NCBI GenBank assembly: GCA_019239785.1
Contig: JAFAZM010000177.1
Span: forward strand, 1 to 26,153
Direction: 5' to 3'
Source: Sphingomonadaceae bacterium
GTDB taxonomy: Bacteria > Pseudomonadota > Alphaproteobacteria > Sphingomonadales > Sphingomonadaceae
DNA length: 26,153 bases
Shown here: positions 1 through 6,246 of the stretch, piece after piece
Layout of the letters: each line of letters starts with the position of its first letter
Position numbering within the stretch: the first letter of the stretch is position 1
Made by a program: the position numbers and the translations under genes
Notes under the pieces: generated by a model
Database searches by the model: none
What the model was told of the DNA's origin: nothing
What the model saw: only the letters and a program-made list of their open reading frames with translations

Positions 1-60
1 TCCACCATGCTTCGCATGGTCCCCCTCCCCATGACGCTTCGCGTCACAGGGAGGATTAGA
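1..60. repeat. Intergenic palindromic repeat, truncated by the window edge
   Basis: Bases 1-30 match bases 23597-23626 at 29 of 30 positions, so this is one arm of the same repeat family as the large inverted repeat at 23505-23643. It contains two small hairpins: CCATG/CATGG around 5-19, and TGACGC/GCGTCA at 32-37 and 41-46 with a 3-base loop. It lies just downstream of clpS and could help end its transcript, but there is no T-tract. The left half of the element is outside the window. Confidence 0.75.
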
Positions 61-66
61 GGCGGC

Positions 67-417
67 CTACGCCTTCTCCAGCGTGCATTGGAGCGGGTGC
101 TCGTTCTTGCGGGCGAAATCCATGACTTGGGCGACCTTGGTCTCGGCGACCTCGTAGCTGAACACGCCGCAAACGCCGACGCCGCGCTGGTGAACGTGGA
201 GCATCACCCGCGTCGCATCCTCGATGCTCATCTTGAAGAAGCTCTGCAGGACGATGACGACGAACTCCATCGGCGTGTAATCGTCATTCAGCATCAGCAC
301 CTTGTAGGGCGAGGGCGATTTCGTCCGGGTGCGGGTCTTGGTGGCGAGGCCGAGGCCGGTGCCGTCCTCGTCCCCGGGATTGCCATTGGCGGCGTAGAGG
401 TCGCGATCCATGTCCAT
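67..417 (-). CDS. clpS: ATP-dependent Clp protease adaptor ClpS
   Basis: ClpS binds the N-domain of the ClpA unfoldase and delivers N-degron substrates to ClpAP in the cytoplasm. The protein is 116 residues, normal for the family, with a disordered N-terminus and then the ClpS core: YKVLMLNDDYTPMEFVV, whose NDD and T-M residues form the N-degron pocket, followed by HVHQRGVGVCGVF and a C-terminal helix ending QCTLEKA. The reading frame stays open up to 504, but the upstream part overlaps the phasin terminator at 483-522 and does not look like ClpS, so an internal ATG at 417 (or 411) is preferred. Neither start has a strong Shine-Dalgarno. clpA is usually a neighbour but is not in this window. 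Confidence 0.93.
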   Translation of the reverse strand: MDMDRDLYAANGNPGDEDGTGLGLATKTRTRTKSPSPYKVLMLNDDYTPMEFVVIVLQSFFKMSIEDATRVMLHVHQRGVGVCGVFSYEVAETKVAQVMDFARKNEHPLQCTLEKA

Positions 418-482
418 ATCAACGCGATAAATATGGCAAGGTGCCGGTAAGCCGCAAGAGGCGCAGCGTCCCAACCGGGCGC

Positions 483-522
483 AAAAAAAGGGCGGCCGCT
501 CCAACGGGAGGGGCCGCCCTTT
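483..522 (-). terminator. Rho-independent terminator of the phasin gene
   Basis: A perfect 11-bp stem, AAAGGGCGGCC at 487-497 pairing with GGCCGCCCTTT at 512-522, encloses a 14-base loop. Read on the minus strand the hairpin ends in a run of seven T residues (complement of 483-489). It lies 24 bases after the phasin stop codon. It separates the phasin transcript from clpS and argues against a clpS start at 504. Confidence 0.9.
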
Positions 523-545
523 ATACCGGTTCGGACTCTCGCGAG

Positions 546-1418
546 TTACGCGGCGAGGGTCTTCACGCGCTCGGCCGCAACGGTGTAGCGGCTGTTGATC
601 GGCTCGACGACGTCGCCGGCCAGCTTCAGCACGGTCTCGCTGACGCGGGCGCTCTCGGCGACGGCGGCATCGAACGCGCTGCGGGCGAAGTCGCCCTGAA
701 GCTTGAAGAAGTCGGTGGCCGACTTCACTTCCGCGAAGCTCTTCAGGGCGGCCGAGGCCTCCTCGAAGCTCTTGCGGCTATATTCGGCGGCGTCCTGGCT
801 CAGCGTCTCGACGCCCTTGGCGGCGATCTTCGAGGAGGCGACGAACGCCTCGACATTGCCGCGGGTCAGATCGGCGAGCTCTTCGACGATCTTCGCGCTC
901 TTGTCGGCAGCGGCCTTGGCGCGCTCGTTGATGTCGCCGAAGGCAGCGCGGAACTGCTCGGCGGCGTACTGGCCGGTCTCGGCGGCCTTGTTGGTGTTGG
1001 CCATGATCTTCACTCCTGTTTTCATGCTCCGGACCACCCTGGCGGCGGCGCGGACGGGTTTCGCTTCCGGCTGGGACGCCGGCGTGGTCTGCTTAGAAAC
1101 CGGCTTGGCAGCCGGCTGGGTCTGCTTCGACGCCGGCTTCGCGGCCGGCCTGGTCTTGCGGGCCGGGGCCGGCGCCTTTGCCGGCTTGGCCTTCCGAGTC
1201 TTCTTCACGTGCGTCGCGGCAGCCTTGGCTTCAGGCTGCTTCTTCTTCTCGGCCTTGGCGCGGCGGGCGGGCCGGGCCTTGGCGGTCGGCGCGGCCGCTT
1301 CTGCTGCGGGTGCGACCTTCTCTTCCTTGGCGGGCTCCGGCGCAGGCTTGGGGGCCTCCGCTTCGGGCAGCATTTCCGCCTTGCTTTCAGTCGCTTCGGT
1401 CGGCAATTGGTCGGCCAC
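546..1418 (-). CDS. Phasin family protein with a long basic Ala/Lys/Pro-rich N-terminal extension
   Basis: Phasins coat polyhydroxyalkanoate granules and control their size and number. From a GTG start at 1418, preceded by GGAG, the product is 290 residues. Residues about 1-138 are low-complexity: acidic and Pro-rich to about 35, then strongly basic with repeated KPAKAP, RKTRPAAKPA and SKQT-type segments. Residues about 139-290 are the phasin_2-like amphipathic core (EQFRAAFGDINERAKAA, then long helices and the PINSRYTVAAERVK end). The core alone is near the length of ordinary alphaproteobacterial phasins. A second start at 1004 has its own AGGAG site, and another ATG lies at 1025, so a short 152-residue form may also be made. 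The basic arm resembles histone H1/PhaF-type tails that bind DNA, but here it is N-terminal. phaC lies upstream on the same strand; the terminator at 483-522 follows. No usual phasin symbol is assigned because several paralogues are common. Confidence 0.85.
   Translation of the reverse strand: MADQLPTEATESKAEMLPEAEAPKPAPEPAKEEKVAPAAEAAAPTAKARPARRAKAEKKKQPEAKAAATHVKKTRKAKPAKAPAPARKTRPAAKPASKQTQPAAKPVSKQTTPASQPEAKPVRAAARVVRSMKTGVKIMANTNKAAETGQYAAEQFRAAFGDINERAKAAADKSAKIVEELADLTRGNVEAFVASSKIAAKGVETLSQDAAEYSRKSFEEASAALKSFAEVKSATDFFKLQGDFARSAFDAAVAESARVSETVLKLAGDVVEPINSRYTVAAERVKTLAA
1002..1017 (-). promoter_or_regulatory. Internal ribosome binding site and ATG in the phasin gene
   Basis: Read on the minus strand, AGGAG (1013-1017) stands 8 bases before an in-frame ATG (1002-1004) that begins MANTNKAAETG, exactly where the low-complexity extension ends and the phasin core begins. 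The site is as good as the one at the annotated GTG start. It either marks the ancestral start of the phasin or drives a second, short product. Confidence 0.55.
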
Positions 1419-1436
1419 GATGATCTACTCCTACGA

Positions 1437-1451
1437 TGCTGCAATGCAGCA
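1437..1451. promoter_or_regulatory. Perfect palindrome, probable PhaR operator
   Basis: TGCTGCAATGCAGCA is a perfect dyad of 7-bp arms around one base, and includes CTGCAATGCAG. This has the CTGC-N3-GCAG form reported for the PHA-responsive repressor PhaR of Rhodobacter. It begins on the last bases of the predicted -10 and extends towards the phasin start 18 bases on, an ideal place for repression. PhaR itself is not encoded in the window, so the regulator is inferred. Confidence 0.6.
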
Positions 1452-1478
1452 AATAGGGGTATCGGCAGCGGGTTTCAA
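1450..1478 (-). promoter_or_regulatory. Predicted sigma-70-type promoter of the phasin gene
   Basis: On the minus strand TTGAAA (1473-1478) and TATTTG (1450-1455) are separated by 17 bases. The spacing is ideal and the -35 box is 5 of 6 to consensus; the -10 box is weaker. The palindrome at 1437-1451 abuts the -10. Confidence 0.45.
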
Positions 1479-1546
1479 GTGTTTTTTGTGCGCTGCAACA
1501 TAAACGTCATGCGCTCGGGTGGCGTGCCTCTGCCCCGCTACATCAC

Positions 1547-1573
1547 CGTCATTCCGGCGAAAGCGGGATGACG
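1547..1573. repeat. Short palindromic repeat (CGTCATTCCGGCGAAAGCGG type)
   Basis: CGTCATTCCG (1547-1556) pairs with CGGGATGACG (1564-1573) with one G-T type mismatch. The same motif forms the outer ends of the repeats at 6027-6154 and 9926-9991, so this is a single-hairpin member of that dispersed family. It lies between the stop of the 1585-2076 gene and the phasin promoter and may act as a bidirectional stop or mRNA stabiliser. Confidence 0.7.
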
Positions 1574-1584
1574 GGAGAATCGGA

Positions 1585-2076
1585 TCAGCGCTTCGGTGGC
1601 TTGGCCTCGGCAACCGCCTCGTTCTGGGCCGCCATCGCGGCGTTCGCCATGTCGTTCATGATCCGGTCGATCTCTGCGTCGGAAGGCGGCGGACGCATCG
1701 CCGCATAGCCCCAGTGCCCCGCGCCCTCGCCGCACGCGCCTCGGGTGCAGGGCAGCGCCGCCTCCATCTCATCCCGCACCGCATCGAGGAAGCCGCAATC
1801 GGCCTCCGGTCCCGGGGCGAGAATGGTGAAGGGCAGAGGGGCCATCCGGGAAACCTGCTGCAGGTAGGATCTGAGCGTCGCCAGATCGATCCTGACGCCG
1901 TTCCAGTGCAGCTCCCGACCGTGCGCAACTCCCACCCGGTTGATCACCGCGAGCTCGGGCGTTCCGTCCGCGGGGGAAGCCCAGCCTGCCCTGCGGCTCG
2001 CGCAGGCGCCGGAAGGTTCGGCGGCGGCGGTGGAAGCGCCGACCGCCAGGCACAGCAGCACGGCGAGAAGCCTCAC
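1585..2076 (-). CDS. Secreted protein with an ExbD/TolR-like domain, function unknown
   Basis: The GTG start at 2076 overlaps the phaC stop codon (GTGA), giving a 163-residue product and implying translational coupling to phaC. Residues 1-19 are a signal peptide (VRLLAVLLCLAVG...AAA). Residues about 45-105 read VAHGRELHWNGVRIDLATL...LRSYLQ and PLPFTILAPGPEADCGFLDAVRDEM, the pattern of the periplasmic ExbD/TolR domain (a 'lyWNG' strand, a helix, then a 'P.p.l.i...pda.y..v' strand). Two later cysteines (LPCTRGACG) may form a disulfide. Ordinary ExbD keeps an N-terminal transmembrane anchor; this one appears to be cleaved and soluble, and no ExbB/TolQ gene is nearby, so an energy-coupling role is doubtful. 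The family assignment is by pattern only. A much longer open frame through here on the same strand is the shadow of phaC. Confidence 0.6.
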   Translation of the reverse strand: MRLLAVLLCLAVGASTAAAEPSGACASRRAGWASPADGTPELAVINRVGVAHGRELHWNGVRIDLATLRSYLQQVSRMAPLPFTILAPGPEADCGFLDAVRDEMEAALPCTRGACGEGAGHWGYAAMRPPPSDAEIDRIMNDMANAAMAAQNEAVAEAKPPKR

Positions 2077-3884
2077 CGCGCCTTCACATAGGAGCCGGGC
2101 GCGTCCTCGATCGCCTTCAGCCTGCCCTTGCCGGGCACGCGCGCGCCTTTGGCCGGGACCTCCTCGTCCGAGATGGTGCGGAGCCAGAGGCTCCAGTCGG
2201 GCCACCAGCTGCCCTTCGTCTCGGTGGCGCCGGCGACGAACTGCTCGAGCGTGTCGACCTTGGTCTCGTTGACCCAATATTGGTACTTCCCCGCCTCGGG
2301 CGGGTTGACCACGCCGGCGATATGACCGGAGCCCGCGAGCACGAAGCGCAGCGGCCCGGAGAAATGGTGGGTGATCTTCCAGACGCTCTGTGGCGGCGCG
2401 ATATGGTCCTCGCGGCCGGCCTGGACATAGGTGGGCGTCTTCACCTTGCGCAGGTCGATCGGCACGCCGTCGATCGTCACCCCGCCCGGCTGTACCAGCC
2501 GGTTCTCGCGATAGAGCTGGGTGAGATAGGCGCGGTGCCATTTGGCCGGCAGGTTGGTCGTGTCGCCGTTCCAGAACAGCAGGTCGAACTGCGGATAATC
2601 CTCGCCGAGCAGGTAATTGTGGGTGACGTAGTTCCAGATCAGGTCGCGGCCGCGGAGCAGGTTGAAGGTCGCGGCCATGTAGCGGCCGTCGAGATAGCCC
2701 TTGTCCACGGAGAGCTGACGGATCAGCTCCATCTGCTCGTCGCCGACGAAGAGCTTGAGGTCGCCGGCCTCCGAGAAATCGACCTGGGCGGTGAAGAAGG
2801 TCGCGCTCGCCACCTTGTCCGCCTCGCCGCGTGCCTCGAGCAGAGCGAGCGTCGCGGCGAGCATCGTTCCGGCGACGCAATAGCCGATCGCATGGACGGC
2901 CTCGACACCGAGCGCCTCGCGCACCGCATCGATCGCGTCCAGTTCGGCGAGGACGTAATCGTCGAGGCCGATCTCGGTCATGCTCGCGTCCGCCGACTTC
3001 CAGGAGACGACGAATACCGTCAGCCCCTGCTCGACCGCCCAGCGGATGAAGCTCTTTTTCGGGTTGAGATCGAGGATGTAGAAGCGATTGATCCAGGGCG
3101 GGAAGACGATCAGCGGGACGGCCAGCACCTGCTCGGTCGCCGGCGCATATTGGATCAGCTGGTAGAGCTCGGTCTGCCGGATCACCTTGCCGGGCGTCGT
3201 CGCGATATTGGTGCCGACCTCGAATGCGGAGCGGTCGACATGGCTGAGCTGGCCCTTTTCCAGGTCCTGCAGCAGATGCTCGAGGCCATGGAGCAGGCTC
3301 TCGCCTTTGGTCTCGATCGCCTTCTCGACCACCTCCGGGTTGGTCAAAGCGAAATTGGATGGCGACATCGCATCGAGGAAGGCGCGGGTGCCGAAGCGCA
3401 ATTTCTCGCGAGTGTCCGCGTCCACCCCTTCGATCGCGTCGACCGAGCCCAGCATTCGTTCGGAGACCAGGAGATAGGTCTGGCGGATCGTGTCGTAGAG
3501 CGGATTGTCCTGCCAGGCGGGCGCGGCGAAGCGCCGGTCCCGGTCCGCCTTCTCCGCGAGCGCGGTCCGCTCCGCCGGCGCCCCGAGCGCGCGCTGCCAG
3601 ATCGAGAGGCCCTCGGTCCAAAGCTCGGTCTGCATCCGCATCAGCTTGGCCGGATCGGCGAATATCGTCATGCCAGGCCAGGAGGCGGCGACCTTCCCGG
3701 CCGCGGCCTCGGCGTCCGGCGCCGCCTCGATCGCCTCGCCCATCCGGCCGGCGAGATGCTCCAGCATCAGCTGCTGCGCCCGGCCCATCACCCAGGTCCA
3801 GTGCTGCATGTCCTCGAGGCTCGGCATCGGCAATGGCGCCTCGGCGGCTTCGGCTTGCTTGTGCTTGGTATCGGGGTCGGCCAT
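2073..3884 (-). CDS. phaC: Class I poly(R)-hydroxyalkanoate synthase
   Basis: PhaC polymerises (R)-3-hydroxyacyl-CoA into polyester at the granule surface. From ATG 3884 (AAGGA upstream) the protein has 603 residues, typical of class I enzymes; an ATG 27 bases further out lacks a ribosome site. The N-terminal helical domain is followed by PHA-synthase hallmarks: PPWINRFYILDLNPKKSFIRW, VSWKSAD, and the lipase-like box AIGYCVAGT with catalytic Cys336. The catalytic Asp lies in QAGREDHIAP and the His in SGHIAGVVNPP. C-terminal GSWWPDW is also typical. The last base group overlaps the start of the ExbD-like gene (GTGA). The phasin gene lies 3' on the same strand but has its own promoter. A one-mismatch CTGC-N3-GCAG sequence occurs upstream at 3985-3995, too weak to claim. 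Confidence 0.97.
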   Translation of the reverse strand: MADPDTKHKQAEAAEAPLPMPSLEDMQHWTWVMGRAQQLMLEHLAGRMGEAIEAAPDAEAAAGKVAASWPGMTIFADPAKLMRMQTELWTEGLSIWQRALGAPAERTALAEKADRDRRFAAPAWQDNPLYDTIRQTYLLVSERMLGSVDAIEGVDADTREKLRFGTRAFLDAMSPSNFALTNPEVVEKAIETKGESLLHGLEHLLQDLEKGQLSHVDRSAFEVGTNIATTPGKVIRQTELYQLIQYAPATEQVLAVPLIVFPPWINRFYILDLNPKKSFIRWAVEQGLTVFVVSWKSADASMTEIGLDDYVLAELDAIDAVREALGVEAVHAIGYCVAGTMLAATLALLEARGEADKVASATFFTAQVDFSEAGDLKLFVGDEQMELIRQLSVDKGYLDGRYMAATFNLLRGRDLIWNYVTHNYLLGEDYPQFDLLFWNGDTTNLPAKWHRAYLTQLYRENRLVQPGGVTIDGVPIDLRKVKTPTYVQAGREDHIAPPQSVWKITHHFSGPLRFVLAGSGHIAGVVNPPEAGKYQYWVNETKVDTLEQFVAGATETKGSWWPDWSLWLRTISDEEVPAKGARVPGKGRLKAIEDAPGSYVKAR

Positions 3885-4009
3885 GGTCGTCGGTCCTTGT
3901 TCCGACCCCATCTAGGCGCCGCGCCGGCTTCGCGGAAGCCCGCCATCTGTTGCGGTTTCGAAAGCCTATGATAACCTCCGGAGTCTGCACAGCGGGGGGA
4001 GTGGACGTC

Positions 4010-4396
4010 ATGAGCATCTGGCGGCGTGTGGCACTGGTCTCGATCGCGGCGCTGGCGGCGCCCGTAATGGCCCAGTCGGGCTCGGGCTGGCACGGCATCG
4101 GCCAGGCGGCGGCGGCCGATTCGGGCAGCGTCACCATCCCCGGCACCGGCGAATCGCGCGACCGCGAAATCATGTTCTGCGTCGAAGGCCATGCGATGCG
4201 GCTGAACACGGCCACGCTCCACTTCCAGGGCGGCGGCACCCAGGACATCCGGGTCAACGAGCGGATCGGCGACGGCGGCTGCAGCCGCGGCAAGACCCTG
4301 TCCGGCCACAACCATGCCGTCGAGAGCGCCGTGGTCACCTACGACCAGGCGGTGCTTGCCGGCGGCTCGGTGCGCGTGCAGCTGTTCGTACGCTAG
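4010..4396 (+). CDS. Small secreted protein, DUF2541/YaaI-like
   Basis: The 128-residue product starts at ATG 4010 with GGGGGAG 8 bases before. Residues 1-22 are a signal peptide (MSIWRRVALVSIAALAAPVMA). The mature part has a conserved-looking order: GSVTIPGTGESRDREIMFC, then VEGHAMRLNTATLHFQGGGTQDI, GDGGCSRGKTLSGHNHAVESAVVTY. This 'difference / strand / glycine loop / SR...L.G....I..V...Y' order resembles the DUF2541 beta-sandwich proteins (E. coli YaaI). Two cysteines could form a disulfide. The function is unknown. It is divergent from phaC across 125 bases. Its stop codon TAG is the inner part of the CTAG end of the repeat element at 4393-4469, so the native C-terminus may have been reset by that insertion. 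Confidence 0.7.
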   Translation: MSIWRRVALVSIAALAAPVMAQSGSGWHGIGQAAAADSGSVTIPGTGESRDREIMFCVEGHAMRLNTATLHFQGGGTQDIRVNERIGDGGCSRGKTLSGHNHAVESAVVTYDQAVLAGGSVRVQLFVR

Positions 4397-4469
4397 TGTG
4401 CTGAATTTGAAGTTCGCCTGTAGATTGGATCGGGCTCAGAGCGAACTTCAAATTCAAAAAGCACACTAG
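4393..4469. repeat. Palindromic CTAG-ended element, copy 1 (77 bp)
   Basis: Outer ends CTAGTGTGC (4393-4401) and GCACACTAG (4461-4469) are perfect inverted repeats. Inside, TGAATTTGAAGTTCGC (4402-4417) pairs perfectly over 16 bp with 4441-4456. A 23-base loop (4418-4440) carries GATTGGAT and GGGCTC. Four A residues (4457-4460) bulge on the right side. It is much AT-richer than its surroundings. Copy 2 follows in inverted orientation 13 bases later. Confidence 0.9.
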
Positions 4470-4482
4470 TTTCATAGGTTTG

Positions 4483-4557
4483 CTAGTGTGGCTGGAGATT
4501 CGGAAATTCGCTCCGAGCCCTCCATCCAATCCGGCGAATTTCCGAATCGCACACTAG
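4483..4557. repeat. Palindromic CTAG-ended element, copy 2 (75 bp, inverted)
   Basis: Outer ends CTAGTGTG (4483-4490) and CACACTAG (4550-4557) are perfect inverted repeats. Inside, GATTCGGAAATTCGC (4497-4511) pairs perfectly over 15 bp with 4534-4548. Its loop, read on the minus strand, carries GATTGGAT and GGGCTC as in copy 1. The extra bulged bases (GCTGGA, 4491-4496) fall on the same side as in copy 1 once orientation is matched. The stem sequence differs from copy 1 but stays fully paired. Confidence 0.9.
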
Positions 4558-4560
4558 CAC

Positions 4561-4974
4561 CTAATCCGGGTGCAGGATCCGGTCGGCGCCCCGACCCAGC
4601 GCGCCGATGATGCCGAGCACGTTGATACCGCCGCCACTGCCGCAACAGGCGCGGCCGACGTCGAGCGCGCCGGTGGCCGAGGGCGCCTCCCCGGCGATCA
4701 GGCGGTGGCGCTGCCCCTCCACCGGCGGCGAGCCGAACGGCAGGCGCTGGCGGGCGGATTCGTCCCGCCCGCAGACCACGATCGTATCGCCTTCCGCATC
4801 GCGCGGGCAGTAGCGGGCGCCCGCCACCGAGCCCATCCCGGCGCGGATCCGGGCATTGTAGGCGGCGACCCGCTCCTCGGGCGTCAGCGGCGACGCATCC
4901 TGCGCGTCCGCCTCCACGGACCAGGATGCGGCGAGCTGCGCCAGGAGGATCAGGGCCGTCCTCGACTTTGCCAT
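4561..4974 (-). CDS. Hypothetical secreted protein
   Basis: A 137-residue product starts at an ATG preceded by GGAAGG. A signal peptide covers about residues 1-25 (MAKSRTALILLAQLAASWSVEADA). The mature part contains LTPEERVAAYNARIRAG, then CPRDAEGDTIVVCGRDESARQRLPF, with two cysteines flanking an acidic 'GDTIVVCGR' strand, and ends in a Gly-rich stretch (CCGSGGGINVLGIIGALGRGAD). I recognise the 'C...GDTIVVCGR...RLP' pattern as recurrent in small secreted sphingomonad proteins but know no function. It is divergent from glpX with only 56 bases between start codons and convergent to the 4010-4396 gene across the two palindromic elements. Its stop lies just outside copy 2. Confidence 0.75.
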   Translation of the reverse strand: MAKSRTALILLAQLAASWSVEADAQDASPLTPEERVAAYNARIRAGMGSVAGARYCPRDAEGDTIVVCGRDESARQRLPFGSPPVEGQRHRLIAGEAPSATGALDVGRACCGSGGGINVLGIIGALGRGADRILHPD

Positions 4975-5030
4975 GGGCCTTCCCTATCGCCCGCGCGACG
5001 CCCCCGTCGCGATGGAGGATGACAGGAAAA

Positions 5031-6017
5031 ATGGTGAAGGCAAGCCACGTTCTCGATCGCGTGCTGGTGCTGGAGATGGTGCGGGTCACCGAGGCGGCCG
5101 CGGTCGCCGCCTCGCACCTGATCGGCCGCGGCGACGAGAAGGCGGCGGACGCCGCCGCGGTCGCGGCGATGCGCGCGGCCCTGAACACGCTCGAGATCGA
5201 CGGCACCGTCGTGATCGGCGAGGGCGAGCGCGACGAGGCGCCGATGCTCTATATCGGCGAGAAGGTGGGCGCCGCACAGGACGGCGGCCCGCGCATCGAC
5301 ATCGCGCTCGATCCGCTCGAAGGCACGACGATCACCGCCAAGGCCGGCGCCAATGCGATGGCGGTGCTCGCCGTCGCCGAGCATGGCTGCCTGCTGAACG
5401 CGCCCGACGTCTATATGGAGAAGCTCGCGGTCGGCCCCGGCTATCCGGACGGGATTATCGACCTGGCGAAGAGCGCGACGGAGAACGTCCGCGCCGTCGC
5501 CGCCGCCAAGGGGGTGGCGCCGTCGGAGATCATCACCTGCGTGCTCGACCGGCCGCGCCACGAGAAACTGATCGCCGAGCTGCGCGCGCTCGGCTGCGGC
5601 ATCCAGCTGATCCCGGACGGCGACGTCGCCGGCGTGATCGCGGTCACCGATCCCGACACCAGCATCGACCTCTATATGGGCTCGGGCGGCGCGCCGGAGG
5701 GTGTGCTCGCCGCCGCGGCACTGCGCTGCGTCGGCGGCCAGTTCCAGGGCAAATTGCTGTTCCGCAACGACGACGAGCGCGCCCGCGCCGCCCGCTGGGG
5801 CGTCGAGGACCTCAACCGCATCTACCGGCTGGAGGACCTCGCCAAGGGCGACGCCATCTTCGCCGCGACCGGCGTCACCAACGGCTCGCTGCTCGACGGC
5901 GTCCAGCGCCGCAAGGACAAGATCACCACCGAAAGCGTGGTGATGCGGGCGAGCACCGGCACCGTGCGCTGGGTGCGCGGCGAGCACCGGCCGGATCACG
6001 AGCCGGGCGGGCATTAG
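5031..6017 (+). CDS. glpX: Class II fructose-1,6-bisphosphatase GlpX
   Basis: GlpX removes the 1-phosphate of fructose 1,6-bisphosphate in gluconeogenesis (often also sedoheptulose bisphosphate). From ATG 5031 (AGGA just upstream) the product is 328 residues, normal for the family; ATG 5019 is an alternative that adds four residues. Motifs in order: GEGERDEAPMLYIGEKVG, a metal-binding loop; DIALDPLEGTTITAKAGANAM, the Li-sensitive phosphatase signature with DPLEGTT; a central substrate-binding region with RHEKLIAELR; and GSGGAPEGVLAAAALRC near the C-terminus. recJ follows in the same direction, an order often seen in sphingomonads, but here a DUF2141 gene and two repeats lie between them. The usual upstream partner, homoserine dehydrogenase, is absent. 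Confidence 0.96.
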   Translation: MVKASHVLDRVLVLEMVRVTEAAAVAASHLIGRGDEKAADAAAVAAMRAALNTLEIDGTVVIGEGERDEAPMLYIGEKVGAAQDGGPRIDIALDPLEGTTITAKAGANAMAVLAVAEHGCLLNAPDVYMEKLAVGPGYPDGIIDLAKSATENVRAVAAAKGVAPSEIITCVLDRPRHEKLIAELRALGCGIQLIPDGDVAGVIAVTDPDTSIDLYMGSGGAPEGVLAAAALRCVGGQFQGKLLFRNDDERARAARWGVEDLNRIYRLEDLAKGDAIFAATGVTNGSLLDGVQRRKDKITTESVVMRASTGTVRWVRGEHRPDHEPGGH

Positions 6018-6026
6018 GAGATTCTG

Positions 6027-6154
6027 CGTCATCCCGGCGAAGGCCGGGATCTCGGGCCGGTCAGGCCAGACGGTCCGAGCCCTTCCCCGACCGGATCCCG
6101 GCTCCTTCGACTGCCTGCAAGGCAGGCGCTCAGGCAGGCTCCGTCGGGATGACG
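6027..6154. repeat. Intergenic palindromic repeat after glpX
   Basis: The outer ends CGTCATCCCGG (from 6027) and the CGGGATGACG ending at 6154 are inverted copies, and ATCCCGGC/GCCGGGAT (6031-6038, 6043-6050) forms an inner hairpin. A further hairpin, GCCTGCAAGGCAGGC, lies near 6113-6127. The end motif is shared with 1547-1573, 6737-6800 and 9926-9991. It probably acts as the glpX transcript end. Confidence 0.75.
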
Positions 6155-6200
6155 CCATCTTGTCTCTGTCGCCCCCTCGAAAAGCTCTTGCGAAACCCAC

Positions 6201-6228
6201 TACTCTGAATTACAGAGTACTCTGAATT
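6201..6228 (+). promoter_or_regulatory. Inverted-repeat operator before the DUF2141 gene
   Basis: TACTCTGAATTACAGAGTA (6201-6219) is a perfect 7-bp inverted repeat around five bases. A third half-site follows: ACTCTGAATT at 6202-6211 is repeated exactly at 6219-6228. The region is AT-rich in a GC-rich setting and lies 18 bases before the start codon, so it most likely contains the -10 and an overlapping repressor site. The regulator is not identifiable from the window. Confidence 0.6.
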
Positions 6229-6246
6229 TATCTTAGGAGATTTGCG

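Noticed and set aside
67..504. ClpS starting at 504
   Set aside because: The added 29 residues overlap the phasin terminator, are unlike ClpS, and give no better ribosome site.
3944..3972. A plus-strand promoter for the 4010-4396 gene using TATGAT at 3967
   Set aside because: The -10 is attractive, but the -35 position reads CCATCT, so the call would rest on one hexamer.
3985..3995. CTGC-N3-GCGG upstream of phaC as a second PhaR site
   Set aside because: One mismatch from the motif and common by chance at this GC content; it also lies in the leader of the opposite gene.
1585..4338. A 917-codon open frame on the minus strand across phaC
   Set aside because: Only its last 163 codons read as a natural protein; the rest is a high-GC shadow of phaC and has low-complexity Arg/Gly-rich translation.
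4950..6200. Long minus-strand open frame across glpX
   Set aside because: It is antisense to glpX and composed of His/Arg/Asp-rich translation typical of high-GC shadow frames.
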